Source: Desulfocurvibacter africanus subsp. africanus DSM 2603
GTDB lineage: Bacteria > Desulfobacterota > Desulfovibrionia > Desulfovibrionales > Desulfovibrionaceae
Reading direction: 5' to 3'
Length of the DNA stretch: 64,000 nt
Assembly: GCF_000422545.1 (NCBI RefSeq)
Contig: NZ_AULZ01000001.1
Coordinates: forward strand, 1-64,000
The translations under genes and the position numbers were made by a program. The notes below the pieces were generated by a model, which made no database searches, was not told the DNA's origin, and saw only the letters and a program-made list of their open reading frames with translations. Positions 35,559-45,130 of the stretch are shown one piece after another; within the stretch, counting starts at the first letter, position 1, and every line of letters starts with the position of its first letter.

Positions 35559-37865
35559 CTAGTAGCCCTTGAACGGGTTCGGCCCGATCTTCAGGATATA
35601 ATTGATGAAGTTATCGATGAGCGTCGGCACGCGGTCGTACTCGTCGATAGCGAGTTGCTCCTGGACCACGCGCTCGGGCTCCACGCCCAGACGCTTGAGC
35701 GAGTCGGCGATGTTGACCATGCGCCGATTGCACAACTCCGAACCCTTGACGAAGTGGCACTGGTAGTCGTCGCCGAACTTGCAGCCCAGCAACATGACAC
35801 CGTCAGTACCCTTGGACATGGCGTCGGCGATCCAGATGGAGTTGACCGAGCCCAGGCAGCGCACCGGGATGAAGCGCACGTAGGGGCTCCAGCGAAGTCC
35901 GCGCATGGCGGCCATGTCGATGGCCGGATAGGCGTCGTTCTCGCAGACCAGGATCAGCACGCGAGGACCACCCTTCTTCATGTCGGGCGGAATCTCCATC
36001 TGCTTGATCATGGAGCCGATCATGTCGACATTGTAGTTGTCGAAGCTGATGACACGCTCGGGGCAGGCGCCCATGCACGTGCCGCAGCGGCGGCAGCGCG
36101 ACGGGTTGGGCTGCGGCGTTCCCTTTTCGTCGTCGTCCAGCACGCCGAAGGGACACTCCTCGGTGCAGCGTTTGCACTGGGTGCAGCGCACGAAGTTGAA
36201 CTTCGGATACGACGAGTCGCCCGAACGCGGGTGCACGGCCATGCCGCGGTTCGCCGACACAAGGCACTGGATGGCTTTGAGAGTCGCGCCGTTGGCATCG
36301 TCCTCGGAGCGGGCCATCAGCATGGGCTGACGAACCGTGCCGGCGGCGTAGATGCCCGTACGGCGGGTCTCGTACGGGAAGCAGATGTAGTTGGAATCCG
36401 CGAAGCCGTCGAAGAGCACCAGGTCGGGCAGGGCCGGACCCTGGCGGTACTGGAGGTTCAGCACGGGATCCATGGCCGTGGTGGGCACCATGCCCGTGGG
36501 CAGGACCACCAGATCGGCGGGAACCTCGATGTCGCTGCCAAGCAGGGTATCGCGGGCCTTGACCGTCAGCTGGCCGCCGGCCATGCCGATCTCGTAGACC
36601 GTGCCCTTGGCCAGCATGACGCCGGACTCGTCCTGGGCGGCCTTGTAGTAACGCTCATTGATGCCGGGGACCATCATGTGATCGTAGAAGACGTAAGCCA
36701 CGGCATCCTTGCTGAACTCGCGCACGTAGCGGGCCTGCTTCAGCGCGGTCAGGGTGCTGACCTCGTTGCTGAAGGGCATGTGCCTGATGCTTTCCAGCTT
36801 CTCGAAGACGAAACCCTCGGCTTTTTCTTCCTTGGGCTGATCCTTCGAATCGGTCGCTTCACCAACAGGCTCCGGATTCTTGATCTTCTCGCGCCACTCG
36901 GCGGCCTTGGCAAGAGCCTCGTCGAGCATGGCTTCCAGGCTGAGCACGAAAACCACGTTGCGCGCGGGCTGGCCATCGCTGGGCCGCACGATCTTGCCAG
37001 CCTTGGCCATCTCCTCCAACTGCATGGTGGTGATGATGTCCTTGGACTTGCCGTAGCCGAGCGGAGCCAGGAGGTTGGGATCGAGGGGCTTGAAGCCGGT
37101 GGCCAACACCACGGAGCCAACCGGGAAGGCTTCGCCGTTGGCCAGCTTGGCTTCGTACTTGCCGGGCGCGCCCTTGAGCTCGACCAGGGACGTACCCGTA
37201 TGGATGGTGATCTTGGGATGAGCCTTGACCGCGGCGATCTTCAGGTCGATGCCAGTGTCGTGAGCGTCCGTGTATGGGTAGGCCAGCGGGACGGTCTTGT
37301 ACAGCTTGGCTGCGTAACCGCCCAGCACCTGCTCTTTTTCCACCAGGACCACGTTGTAGTCCAGAGCGGCGGCATTGAGCGCGGACGTCAGTCCGGTCCA
37401 GCCACCGCCCAGCACGAGGATGGTGCGCACCGACTCGATGACCTGCGGATCGGACATGCCCATCTTGGTCAGCTTGGTCACGCCCATCTTCACGTAATCC
37501 TGGGCCATGAGCCTGAGATCCTCGGGAATCGCTCCGGCTTGCGGAAGCGTTCCATCGGGGTTCTTGTAGCACATGACGCACTGCTCGCGCAGGTTGACGC
37601 GGTCAACCAGCACACCGGGCCCAAAGTCGAAGATGTCCCAGTCCACGCGCGGCGAAGTGCCGCAAACGCACACGGTGTCGATTGCGCCCGAATCGAGATC
37701 CGCCTGGATGAGTTCGCGTCCCGCCTGGCTGTTCAGGCGCGGATGGATCTTCACTACCGGAGTGAGATCCCCGAACTGATTCTTTACGTACGTCGACAGA
37801 CCCTCAAGGTCGAGGTACTGCCCGACGCTTGATTGATCAAAGTAGACTCCAATTTTCTGCGGCAT
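35559..37865 (-). CDS. qmoB: QmoB, flavin/iron-sulfur subunit of the quinone-interacting complex
   Basis: 768-residue HdrA-like flavoprotein. After an N-terminal part there is an FAD-binding segment (VLGGGWTGLTSALNAAALDYNVVLVEKE, GG-W-G pattern, near 150). Then two [4Fe-4S] motifs (CTQCKRCTEEC and CRRCGTCMGAC near 565-595) and a C-terminal MvhD-like domain with conserved cysteines (VRCLGSVNSIWIADA, LLGCKFGDDYQCH). It transfers electrons between QmoC and AprAB, possibly by bifurcation or confurcation as proposed for the family. Six bases separate it from qmoA. Confidence 0.95.
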   Translation of the reverse strand: MPQKIGVYFDQSSVGQYLDLEGLSTYVKNQFGDLTPVVKIHPRLNSQAGRELIQADLDSGAIDTVCVCGTSPRVDWDIFDFGPGVLVDRVNLREQCVMCYKNPDGTLPQAGAIPEDLRLMAQDYVKMGVTKLTKMGMSDPQVIESVRTILVLGGGWTGLTSALNAAALDYNVVLVEKEQVLGGYAAKLYKTVPLAYPYTDAHDTGIDLKIAAVKAHPKITIHTGTSLVELKGAPGKYEAKLANGEAFPVGSVVLATGFKPLDPNLLAPLGYGKSKDIITTMQLEEMAKAGKIVRPSDGQPARNVVFVLSLEAMLDEALAKAAEWREKIKNPEPVGEATDSKDQPKEEKAEGFVFEKLESIRHMPFSNEVSTLTALKQARYVREFSKDAVAYVFYDHMMVPGINERYYKAAQDESGVMLAKGTVYEIGMAGGQLTVKARDTLLGSDIEVPADLVVLPTGMVPTTAMDPVLNLQYRQGPALPDLVLFDGFADSNYICFPYETRRTGIYAAGTVRQPMLMARSEDDANGATLKAIQCLVSANRGMAVHPRSGDSSYPKFNFVRCTQCKRCTEECPFGVLDDDEKGTPQPNPSRCRRCGTCMGACPERVISFDNYNVDMIGSMIKQMEIPPDMKKGGPRVLILVCENDAYPAIDMAAMRGLRWSPYVRFIPVRCLGSVNSIWIADAMSKGTDGVMLLGCKFGDDYQCHFVKGSELCNRRMVNIADSLKRLGVEPERVVQEQLAIDEYDRVPTLIDNFINYILKIGPNPFKGY

Positions 37866-37871
37866 TGGACG

Positions 37872-39113
37872 CTACCTCCCTACCACGGTTTGGATGGCCT
37901 TGAGCGCGGCGCCGGTAGCCGACTGGGCCGACTTCATGACGTCGAGGGGCACCTTGGCGCAGCCTGCGGCGAATATGCCCTGCTCGGCGCCGCCGATGAT
38001 GAAGCCCTCTTCGTCCTTAGGCAAATCGAAGGGCAGGCCTTCAACGGCAAGGCTCGGCTGCATGCCCGTAGCCAGGACAACGAGGTCGTAAGCGTCCTGG
38101 GCCTTGATGCCGGTGATGGCGTTTTCGACAGTGACCAGCACCTTGCCGCCGGCAGTATCCTCGACCGCGGCGACCTTGCCCTTGACCGTCGTGACGTTGG
38201 GGCTCGACAGAACACGCTTCAGGAACGTCTCGTAGCGGCCCGGAGTGCGCAAGTCGATGTAGTAAATGGTAATGCGCGCATCGGGATACTGGTCGAGCAG
38301 GTAGCAGGCCTGCTTGAGGCTGGCCATGCAGCAGATGTAGGAGCAGTAGTTCAGATGATTTTCGTCACGCGATCCGGCGCACTGGACAAACGCCACGGAC
38401 TTGGGCGCATTGCCGTCCGAGGGGCGCACGATCTTGCCGCCGGTCGGGCCGTTGGGCGAGGCAAGGCGCTCCATCTGCATGTTGCTGATGGCGTCCTTGA
38501 TCTTGCCCCCGCCAAGGTTGGTCAGGTTCTTGAGGTCATAAGGCTTCCAGCCGGTCGCCACGATGATGGAGCCCACGTCGAGCTCGATCTCCTTGGCCGT
38601 CTCTTCCAAGTTGATGTACTCGTTGCCGGCAAGCTTCTTGAGATCCTCGGGCGTGGCTGCATCCTTGTCCAGCACATAGCGGTGCGGGAAAGCGAAGGGC
38701 ACATCCATGTAAAGGGGCTTGCGGGTCGCCAGGCCGAACTCGAAGGGGTTCTCCACCGTTGCGGACAGCTCTCCGGCGGCTTCGGTCAGGCTGCTGCCGT
38801 TAGGCTGCACATAGCGGGGCTTGATACGCACCTTGACTTTGTAGTCGCCCTTGGCGCCGTTGACGGACACGACCTCGGCCAGCGTGAAGACCTTGACCTT
38901 GTCCTTGGCCTTCTTCAGGCGTTGGAACTGGATCTCGAGGCCGCACGAAGGAGGACACAGCTTGGGGAAATACTTATAGAGCTGCATCACCCGCCCGCCG
39001 AGAAATGGGCTTTTCTCGATAAGGAAAACCTCATGACCCATTTCGGCGGCCTCTAAGGCGGAGGTGATTCCAGCGAACCCTCCTCCAATGACCAGTATAC
39101 TTTTACTTGACAT
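37872..39113 (-). CDS. qmoA: QmoA, flavoprotein subunit of the quinone-interacting complex
   Basis: 413-residue HdrA-like protein lacking the extra iron-sulfur domains of QmoB. The N-terminal Rossmann motif is VIGGGFAGITSALEAAEMGHEVFLIEK. A second nucleotide region (VIVATGWKPYDLKN) and cysteines in YCSYICCMASLKQACYL follow. It is the first gene of qmoABCD, preceded by GAGGAGGA, and follows aprA after a strong terminator, so qmo expression needs read-through or its own promoter in 39114-39220. Confidence 0.95.
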   Translation of the reverse strand: MSSKSILVIGGGFAGITSALEAAEMGHEVFLIEKSPFLGGRVMQLYKYFPKLCPPSCGLEIQFQRLKKAKDKVKVFTLAEVVSVNGAKGDYKVKVRIKPRYVQPNGSSLTEAAGELSATVENPFEFGLATRKPLYMDVPFAFPHRYVLDKDAATPEDLKKLAGNEYINLEETAKEIELDVGSIIVATGWKPYDLKNLTNLGGGKIKDAISNMQMERLASPNGPTGGKIVRPSDGNAPKSVAFVQCAGSRDENHLNYCSYICCMASLKQACYLLDQYPDARITIYYIDLRTPGRYETFLKRVLSSPNVTTVKGKVAAVEDTAGGKVLVTVENAITGIKAQDAYDLVVLATGMQPSLAVEGLPFDLPKDEEGFIIGGAEQGIFAAGCAKVPLDVMKSAQSATGAALKAIQTVVGR

Positions 39114-39220
39114 GTGAAGTCCTCCTCGAATCTAGCGGGACTCGCCAACAAAATGGCCCAAGCCTAAGCCGGACTCCCCCCAAGTTCCCGGATCAGGCCC
39201 AGGCCACTTTGCCGGAGCGG

Positions 39221-39254
39221 AAAAAAGGGCTGCGGGCCTTTCGGCCCGCAGCCC
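39221..39254 (-). terminator. Terminator between aprA and qmoA
   Basis: Perfect 12-bp stem GGGCTGCGGGCC/GGCCCGCAGCCC, 4-nt loop, then TTTTTT on the minus strand, nine bases after the aprA stop. It could make aprBA transcripts more abundant than qmo. Confidence 0.92.
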
Positions 39255-39263
39255 ATGGTCAAA

Positions 39264-41255
39264 CTAATCCGGGATGATCTGGTAGTAAGGCTTCTTGAAG
39301 ATCGTGGTCTTTCCGGTGGTCGGATCGAACTTCGAGTTCACGAAGCACTTCCACTTGGCGTCGTCCAGGCCCATGTAGTCGCCGCGGTAGAAGAAGCCGG
39401 GGTAGCGGGACTCTTCACGGAAGTGGATGTGCTGCATGTGCAGGCGCACGGTCCACAGGCGGTGGAACTGCTCCCAGCAGCGCATAAGCTCGTGCAGATC
39501 GCGGGCGGCCAGCTTCTGGCTGTCCTCTTCCATCATCTGCAGCAGCTTGAAGCCGGTCTCGAGCAGGGACTTGGAGGTCACGTACAGGGTGCCAACGCCT
39601 CCGCCGTACTCGTCCGAGCACTTCATGAGACGCATCATGAAGTTCTTGGGCGTGATGTAGTTCGGGTTGACCACGGGGTCAGTAGAGGCAGCCTTGCCCT
39701 TCTCGAAGTTGTAGAAGGGAGCGTAGATCTCCTTGGCGAGATCGGCAGCCTTCTCCTTCAACGTGGGCTTGAAGTCCTTGTGGTCGAGGCACCAGCGGAC
39801 CATCTGCTTGCCGGCGATGCGACCCTCGGCATGGGAGCCGGAGGAGAACTTGTGGCCGGAAGCGCCAACGCCGTCAGCGCAGGTCCACAGACCGTTGACC
39901 GTGGTCATGCGGTTGTACACCTTGCCGTTGTCGGCCTTGACCTTGTACGACTCGGGAACCCAGTCCTCGTCCGGACCGGAGACCCAGATGCCGCAGCAGC
40001 CGGAGTGGGAGCCGAGCAGGTAAGGCTCGGTGGGCATGATCTCGGAGCCCTTTTCCTCGGGCTTGATGTTCATGCAGGCCCACAGGTTGGCCTGGCCAAC
40101 GCACATGTCGAGGAAGTCTTCCCAAGCCTCGGACTCGAGGTGCTTCTGCTGCTCGGGGGTCAGCTTGGCGAAGGTGCTCTGCAGAGCGGAGGCGGTGTCC
40201 ATGTAGATGGGGCCACGGCCTTCGCGCATTTCGCGAAGCATCATGTGGTTGCGCAGGCAGGTCGGGATGATGTGACCCTTGGCGTAACCGCGCTCCTCGT
40301 AGGGCTTCAGCATGGCGGCGTTGGTCGCGCAGTAGTCTTCGCCCTTGTAGTTGGTGGCCTTGGCCTTGAAGAGCAGGAACCAGGCGCCAACCGGTCCGTA
40401 ACCGTCCTTGAAGCGGGCGGGCACGAAGCGGTTTTCCATCATGGTCATCTCAGCGCCGGCCTGAGCGCACATGGTGTAGGTGGAACCGGAGTTCCACACC
40501 GGGTACCAGGCGCGGCCGAGGCCTTCACCGGTGGAGCGGGGACGGTAAACGTTCACCGCGCCGCCGCAGGCAACCAGCATGGCGTTAGCCTTGATGACGT
40601 ACACCTTGTTCTCGCGCAGGGAGAAGCCGACAGCACCAGCGATGCGGTTCGGGGTGTTGGCATCCAGGAGCAGCTTCACGATGAAGATGCGCTCCAGGTA
40701 GCGATCCTGGCCCAGGGCGTTCTTGGCAGCCTCGGCCACGATGCACTTGTAGGACTCACCGTTGATCATGATCTGCCAGCGGCCGGAACGCACGGGCTTG
40801 TCACCCTTGCGCAGGGACTTGCCGGCCTTCTTGGCCTGGGCGCCGTCCAGGTTGTGGTCGCCTTCCTTGATCCAGCAGGGCAAGCCCCACTCTTCGAACA
40901 GATGCACGGAATCGTCGACGTGACGGCCAAGGTCGTAGATCAGGTCTTCGCGAACGAGGCCCATCAGGTCGGTGCGGACCATGCGCACGTAATCGTCGGC
41001 CTTGTTGTCGCCAAGGTAGGTGTTGATGGCGGACAGACCCTGGGCCACGGCGCCGGAACGCTCCATGGCGGCCTTGTCGACCAGCAGGACCGACAGATCC
41101 TTGTACTTGCGGTCAACCCAGCTGCAGATCTCGTAGGCTGCGCCGCAGTTGCCCATGCCGCCGCCGACGAGAAGCATATCAACGCTCATCTCGACGAGCT
41201 GGGGCTCGGCGATAGCCACACCTTGGGGCTTAATTTTAACAGGAATCGTAGGCAT
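39264..41255 (-). CDS. aprA: Adenylylsulfate (APS) reductase alpha subunit
   Basis: FAD-containing catalytic subunit, 663 residues; reduces APS to sulfite and AMP in the cytoplasm. The FAD-binding GGGMGNCGAAYEI lies near residue 31, with the SGAVAQGLSAINTYLG loop, the KANAMLVACGGAVNVYRPRS segment and the ARDLHELMRCWEQFHRLW C-terminal region, all diagnostic of dissimilatory AprA. It is 83 bp downstream of aprB and its partner. Codon use is strongly biased, as expected for an abundant protein. Confidence 0.98.
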   Translation of the reverse strand: MPTIPVKIKPQGVAIAEPQLVEMSVDMLLVGGGMGNCGAAYEICSWVDRKYKDLSVLLVDKAAMERSGAVAQGLSAINTYLGDNKADDYVRMVRTDLMGLVREDLIYDLGRHVDDSVHLFEEWGLPCWIKEGDHNLDGAQAKKAGKSLRKGDKPVRSGRWQIMINGESYKCIVAEAAKNALGQDRYLERIFIVKLLLDANTPNRIAGAVGFSLRENKVYVIKANAMLVACGGAVNVYRPRSTGEGLGRAWYPVWNSGSTYTMCAQAGAEMTMMENRFVPARFKDGYGPVGAWFLLFKAKATNYKGEDYCATNAAMLKPYEERGYAKGHIIPTCLRNHMMLREMREGRGPIYMDTASALQSTFAKLTPEQQKHLESEAWEDFLDMCVGQANLWACMNIKPEEKGSEIMPTEPYLLGSHSGCCGIWVSGPDEDWVPESYKVKADNGKVYNRMTTVNGLWTCADGVGASGHKFSSGSHAEGRIAGKQMVRWCLDHKDFKPTLKEKAADLAKEIYAPFYNFEKGKAASTDPVVNPNYITPKNFMMRLMKCSDEYGGGVGTLYVTSKSLLETGFKLLQMMEEDSQKLAARDLHELMRCWEQFHRLWTVRLHMQHIHFREESRYPGFFYRGDYMGLDDAKWKCFVNSKFDPTTGKTTIFKKPYYQIIPD

Positions 41256-41338
41256 CTCGGTACTCCTGAGTGAATGTAGTTAGCGCTTACTTGTGACTCA
41301 GATCAGCATGCACCGCCGCTTGCGCGGCGAGCAAGGTT

Positions 41339-41812
41339 CTACCACTGGATCTGCTTGTCGGCTTCACCAATCTCGATCTTCTTGCCAAGAGCGGTTTCGG
41401 GCTTGGTCAGCTCCTTCTCGGTGAAGAGCAGCTCGTTGTTGATGTCGCCGGGCTCGGGCTTGCCTTCGAAGGGCTTGATGGAGCCTTCAGGAGTGGTGCG
41501 GATGGGGAACTTGAAGCGCTTGACTTCGCCGTTACGGAACTTGACGGTCCACATGATATCCTCGGCCGAGCGCATCGGGATGGACGTACCACCCATGGGA
41601 GCGAAGTCGGCGTAAGGACGGGCGGAGATGGCGCCCTGGGGGCAGATCTTCACACAGGAGTAGCACTCCCAGCATGCTTCGGGCTCCTGGTTGAATGCAC
41701 GCATCTCCTCCGGATCCAGGATCATCAGATCGTTCGGGCAGATGTACATGCACGCGGTCTTTTCGCCGCCCTTGCAGCCATCGCACTTGCTTGGATCGAC
41801 ATAGGTAGGCAT
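41339..41812 (-). CDS. aprB: Adenylylsulfate (APS) reductase beta subunit
   Basis: Iron-sulfur subunit, 157 residues, carrying two [4Fe-4S] clusters: CDGCKGGEKTACMYIC (with the insertion typical of AprB) and CWECYSCVKIC. The C-terminal tail (KIEIGEADKQIQW) wraps around AprA in known structures. It passes electrons from QmoABC to the AprA flavin. It is the first gene of the apr unit with GGGAGG before the ATG; the regulatory region lies in 41813-42261. Confidence 0.98.
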   Translation of the reverse strand: MPTYVDPSKCDGCKGGEKTACMYICPNDLMILDPEEMRAFNQEPEACWECYSCVKICPQGAISARPYADFAPMGGTSIPMRSAEDIMWTVKFRNGEVKRFKFPIRTTPEGSIKPFEGKPEPGDINNELLFTEKELTKPETALGKKIEIGEADKQIQW

Positions 41813-42261
41813 GTTGAACCTCCCAACACTATGAGTAAGGGTTAAACCAATCTAGACTTGCACCGTAAGCTATATGAAGAAAAAGCAGAGCAAATGCGCC
41901 CCTGCCCTTGCTTCCAAACCAGGATTTGTCAACAACAGCTTGTGCGAGAAGTAACAAGCCCCGTACGGCCTGTCAAGTTGAAAGTGAAATCTGTTACAAG
42001 CGTTCAAGTCAGATATTCCGCCTATTTTGGGCAGTCCGAGCAGTTCGGCTAGGGACTCGGCAGTATCGAGGAAACTCCTTATTGTAACCTGACATGTTCT
42101 AAAAAGAACAATTGCCAAGTAACACATCGAACTTAATACTTCTATACCTACACAGAAAAAAACACAAGAATAACCAACCTCTCCCATCCCTTAGCGCAAA
42201 CACATGCCACCACCAGGCGGGAATGGCTGGCGATGATCAACGCTGGCTTGTGCCTGAATAC
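41813..42261 (-). promoter_or_regulatory. apr upstream region
   Basis: 449 bp between the universal stress gene and aprB with no convincing gene; a 105-residue minus frame here has no ribosome site. It should hold the apr promoter. A TTGACA hexamer occurs on the minus strand near 41975-41980 without a good -10, and another near 41925-41930. A palindrome is listed separately at 42094. Confidence 0.6.
42094..42111 (-). promoter_or_regulatory. Palindromic operator candidate upstream of aprB
   Basis: TGTTCT-AAAA-AGAACA is a perfect 16-bp palindrome inside this 18-bp site. In the apr direction it reads TTGTTCTTTTTAGAACAT, 15 of 18 identical to the site upstream of sat. A TACAAT hexamer follows eight bases later and could be a -10. 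It looks like a Rex-type operator (TTGTTAA-n4-TTAACAA). Confidence 0.5.
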
Positions 42262-42714
42262 TCATTCCACCACCCACACTGCGCAATTTCGCGCGTGATG
42301 CACGACGCGCGAGGAGACGCTACCGAACAAAAACTCCTCTTCCTTGGACATGCCCCGGCGGCCGACCACGATGGTGCCATAGCCTCCATCGCGTTGCGCT
42401 CCCAAAATACCTTGGGCCACGCTGAAACCCGTGAACGGCACAAGCCGAGTTTCGATGCAACCCGCGTCAACACCGCGCTGTTCCAGACTGCCTCGCGCCC
42501 GGGCAAGAAACTCTTTGTACTCCGCGTCCTGTTTTCTGGCGCTGGCCTGCCAGGTGGCGTCGTCCGGGAACAGGTCACGATCCGGCGTCTTTGATAGACA
42601 GAACAATAGAATTTCCGCTTCACGGGCATGGCACAGAATGTCGCCCACGTAGGCCACCGCTCGTTCCGAATTCGCGGATGCGTCAACGGCGATGAGTATG
42701 CGCTTGGGATTCAT
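42262..42714 (-). CDS. Universal stress protein (UspA family, ATP-binding type)
   Basis: 150-residue cytoplasmic stress protein. It opens KRILIAVDASANSERAV and ends with the ATP-binding signature G-x2-G-x9-GS (GRRGMSKEEEFLFGSVSS) followed by CAVWVVE. The start at 42714 has AAGGAGG upstream and overlaps the end of the kinase-like gene by four bases, so the two are co-expressed. Its placement between sat and aprBA suggests a role linked to energy state during sulfate reduction (inference). Confidence 0.93.
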   Translation of the reverse strand: MNPKRILIAVDASANSERAVAYVGDILCHAREAEILLFCLSKTPDRDLFPDDATWQASARKQDAEYKEFLARARGSLEQRGVDAGCIETRLVPFTGFSVAQGILGAQRDGGYGTIVVGRRGMSKEEEFLFGSVSSRVVHHARNCAVWVVE

Positions 42715-43703
42715 GCCTCGCCTCCTTGGGCTTGCTCCGGTATTGCACCAAGTTCGGCCAGACAAGGCCGCAGGTCCGTTAGCAGCTCGTCCACGGTTTC
42801 ATAGAAAACATTGGCGCCTTGCGCGAAGTGCAGGACAACTCTGTTCAGGCGCTCGGGAATGTAAGGGAAAAGCTTTTTTAGATTGAACAGACGGTTGCCG
42901 AAGATGATTCCAAAGTCATCTTGGTCAAGAGGCACTCGAATGTGCTCCGCGAGACCCTGCTCGGCGATGCTCAGCGGTGTGTGTTCGCCTTTGCCTACCA
43001 GAAAGGCCAGAATGTTGCCCAATCCGAAGAGATCCCAGCCGAAAGGATTCTCGCGCAAGTCGAAGGCATAGTCGAAATCGATCCAGCGGTAGCGGCCCGT
43101 GCCTCGCTCCACATAAAGATGGTCGCGACGGATATCGCCGTGCTTCTCGCCATGCTCGTGCAGAAAGAGTATTGCCTCGCAGGCGTCGATGTACCCTGCG
43201 AGTATTGCGGGGAAACGCTCGCGGAAGTATGTTTCGTGGTCGACCTCCATGGCCTCGACCTGAAGGTCCAAGCGGCGGCCTTGCACGTACTCCAGCACAC
43301 GCACGTTGTTGCCCTGCGAGTCCTCCAGGGAGAAGCCGTGCATGAAGCGCGGGTCCTCGCGCACAAGATCGAGGATGCGCGCCTCCTTGATCGGGCTGCG
43401 ATAGCAGGGGAACTGGAACCGTCCCACCGTGGCGTTGAACGTCTCGTAGAACACGAGCTTGACGATGCGCTTCTCGCCCGTCTCCAGCACATGGCAACGC
43501 TTGACCCAGTATTTCGGGTCCTCCATGCCGAAGCGGCGCTCGGATTCGTCCCTGATCACCAGATAGTGTAAGCCACCCAGGGCCATGACATCACCATGGC
43601 CTATGTCCATGAACTCGCTCGTGTCATGAAAGACACGGCCATAACGGCTTATACCGCTTTCCGGCCACATGCGCTCTATGAGCTGACGGACATCCTCGGC
43701 CAT
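42711..43703 (-). CDS. Protein-kinase-like protein
   Basis: 330-residue protein with a kinase-like fold. Candidate residues are ATP lysine K82 (RIVKLVFYE), helix-C glutamate E107 (SPIKEARIL), catalytic loop HGDIRRDH (188-195, D190) and metal-binding DFD (209-211). The loop resembles aminoglycoside/lipopolysaccharide-type small-molecule kinases more than Hanks Ser/Thr kinases. No membrane segment. It overlaps the universal stress gene by 4 bp and follows sat after a terminator. Substrate unknown; a signalling pair with the stress protein is possible. Confidence 0.75.
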   Translation of the reverse strand: MAEDVRQLIERMWPESGISRYGRVFHDTSEFMDIGHGDVMALGGLHYLVIRDESERRFGMEDPKYWVKRCHVLETGEKRIVKLVFYETFNATVGRFQFPCYRSPIKEARILDLVREDPRFMHGFSLEDSQGNNVRVLEYVQGRRLDLQVEAMEVDHETYFRERFPAILAGYIDACEAILFLHEHGEKHGDIRRDHLYVERGTGRYRWIDFDYAFDLRENPFGWDLFGLGNILAFLVGKGEHTPLSIAEQGLAEHIRVPLDQDDFGIIFGNRLFNLKKLFPYIPERLNRVVLHFAQGANVFYETVDELLTDLRPCLAELGAIPEQAQGGEA

Positions 43704-43781
43704 TTAGTGCATCCCATATCCCTTCCGGCCCTGCCTTCGGGATTTTTGGCACATAGTATCCAGCTTTAGGCGTACGTCAAC

Positions 43782-43810
43782 AAAAACGGGGCGTCCGTAA
43801 GGACGCCCCG
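43782..43810 (-). terminator. Rho-independent terminator of sat
   Basis: 10-bp stem CGGGGCGTCC/GGACGCCCCG with a four-base loop, then TTTTTG on the minus strand, 40 bases after the sat stop. It separates sat from the kinase-stress protein pair. Confidence 0.92.
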
Positions 43811-43849
43811 TCGATAATTCACGTCTCAGAGCCGCGAGGCTCGTGAGCG

Positions 43850-45130
43850 TTACTTCATGGCAGAGCCGCTGGCGGCCTTCTGCATCTTGACTTCGACCTT
43901 CTCGGTCAGTCCGCCGTAGTACTCGCGGAGGATGACCAGAACCTCGTCGCGACCGAAATGGTCGACGACTTCGGCGCCCTCGGACAGAGCCTTGCGCAGC
44001 TTGGTGCCGGACAGGATGACGCGGTCTTCCTTCGTGTGCGGGCAAGTGCGCATGGAAGCCATGCCGTCGCACTTCTTGCAGTAGAAGGTCCAGTCGATCT
44101 TCATGGGCACGGTGACCAGCGCCTTGCCGGCGGGCTTATTCTCGTCCTTGGCGTAGGGAATCCGATCAAAGATCTCCTGGGCCTCGAACAGGGTGTAGAA
44201 ATCGCCCACGCCAGCATGGTCACGGCCGATCAGCATGTGGCTGATGCCGTAGTTCTGGCGGAAGGTCGCGTGCAGCAGAGCTTCGCGGGGACCGGCATAG
44301 CGCATATCCAGGGGGTAGCCGGCATTGATGACGTAGTTCTTCACGAAGTACTTCTCAATGAGGGTCTGGATGCACTTGATGCGCACGTCAGCCGGGATGT
44401 CGCCGGCCTTCAGGTTGCCGATGAGGGAGTGGATGACCACACCGTCGCACACTTCGGCGGCGATCTTGGCCAGGTACTCGTGGGAGCGGTGCATCGGGTT
44501 GCGCAGCTGCAGAGCGGCAACCGTGGCCCAGCCGCGCTTCTCCATCTCGGCGCGGATCTCGGCGGGGGTCAGGTACACGCCGGGGAACTTCTCGCGGTAG
44601 TCGCCCTCGGAGAGGACCTTCACCGGGCCGGCCAGGTTGTACTTGCCCTGCTTCATGACCATCTGCACGCCGGGGTGGTCGGACTCGGCCACTTCCCAGA
44701 ACTTCTTGGAGTCGTCGCCGTTGCCCTTGAAGACCTGCTCGCACTCCCACTTCTTCTCATCAGCGGTGAGCGCGTACTTCTCGGTGATCTTCATGGTGGC
44801 GTAGACGGTGCCCTTGGCGCCGACCAGCGCGACTTCGTCGCCGACCTTGCAGGCCTCGTCGTTGGTGTCGCACACCACGGGAACCGGCCAGAAGGTGCCG
44901 TCGGCGAGCATAAACTTCTCGCAAACGCCCTTCCAGTCAGCCTTGCCCATGAAGCCGTTCAGCGGAGAGAAGCCGCCGATGCCGAGCATGATCAGGTCGC
45001 CCTTCACGCGATCGGAGATGACGATCTTGGGCAGGCCAGCGGCCTTCTTGATCTCGGACTCCAGAGCCGAGCCCTTCAGCAGGCACTCGACAAGACCCTT
45101 ACCGCCATGAGGAGGAACGAGCTTGGCCAT
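43850..45130 (-). CDS. sat: Sulfate adenylyltransferase (ATP sulfurylase)
   Basis: Activates sulfate to APS with release of pyrophosphate, the first step of dissimilatory sulfate reduction. The 426-residue protein has the nucleotide-binding [11 protein letters not shown] and [10 protein letters not shown] motifs, the C-terminal [13 protein letters not shown], and a CKKC...C zinc-type knot ([16 protein letters not shown]), as in other prokaryotic dissimilatory Sat. It is monocistronic by structure, with a 650-bp upstream region and its own terminator. Confidence 0.98.
   Translation of the reverse strand: MAKLVPPHGGKGLVECLLKGSALESEIKKAAGLPKIVISDRVKGDLIMLGIGGFSPLNGFMGKADWKGVCEKFMLADGTFWPVPVVCDTNDEACKVGDEVALVGAKGTVYATMKITEKYALTADEKKWECEQVFKGNGDDSKKFWEVAESDHPGVQMVMKQGKYNLAGPVKVLSEGDYREKFPGVYLTPAEIRAEMEKRGWATVAALQLRNPMHRSHEYLAKIAAEVCDGVVIHSLIGNLKAGDIPADVRIKCIQTLIEKYFVKNYVINAGYPLDMRYAGPREALLHATFRQNYGISHMLIGRDHAGVGDFYTLFEAQEIFDRIPYAKDENKPAGKALVTVPMKIDWTFYCKKCDGMASMRTCPHTKEDRVILSGTKLRKALSEGAEVVDHFGRDEVLVILREYYGGLTEKVEVKMQKAASGSAMK

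Noticed and set aside
41870-42187. 105-residue minus-strand frame upstream of aprB
   Set aside because: No ribosome site, and it would place coding sequence over the apr regulatory region and the palindrome.
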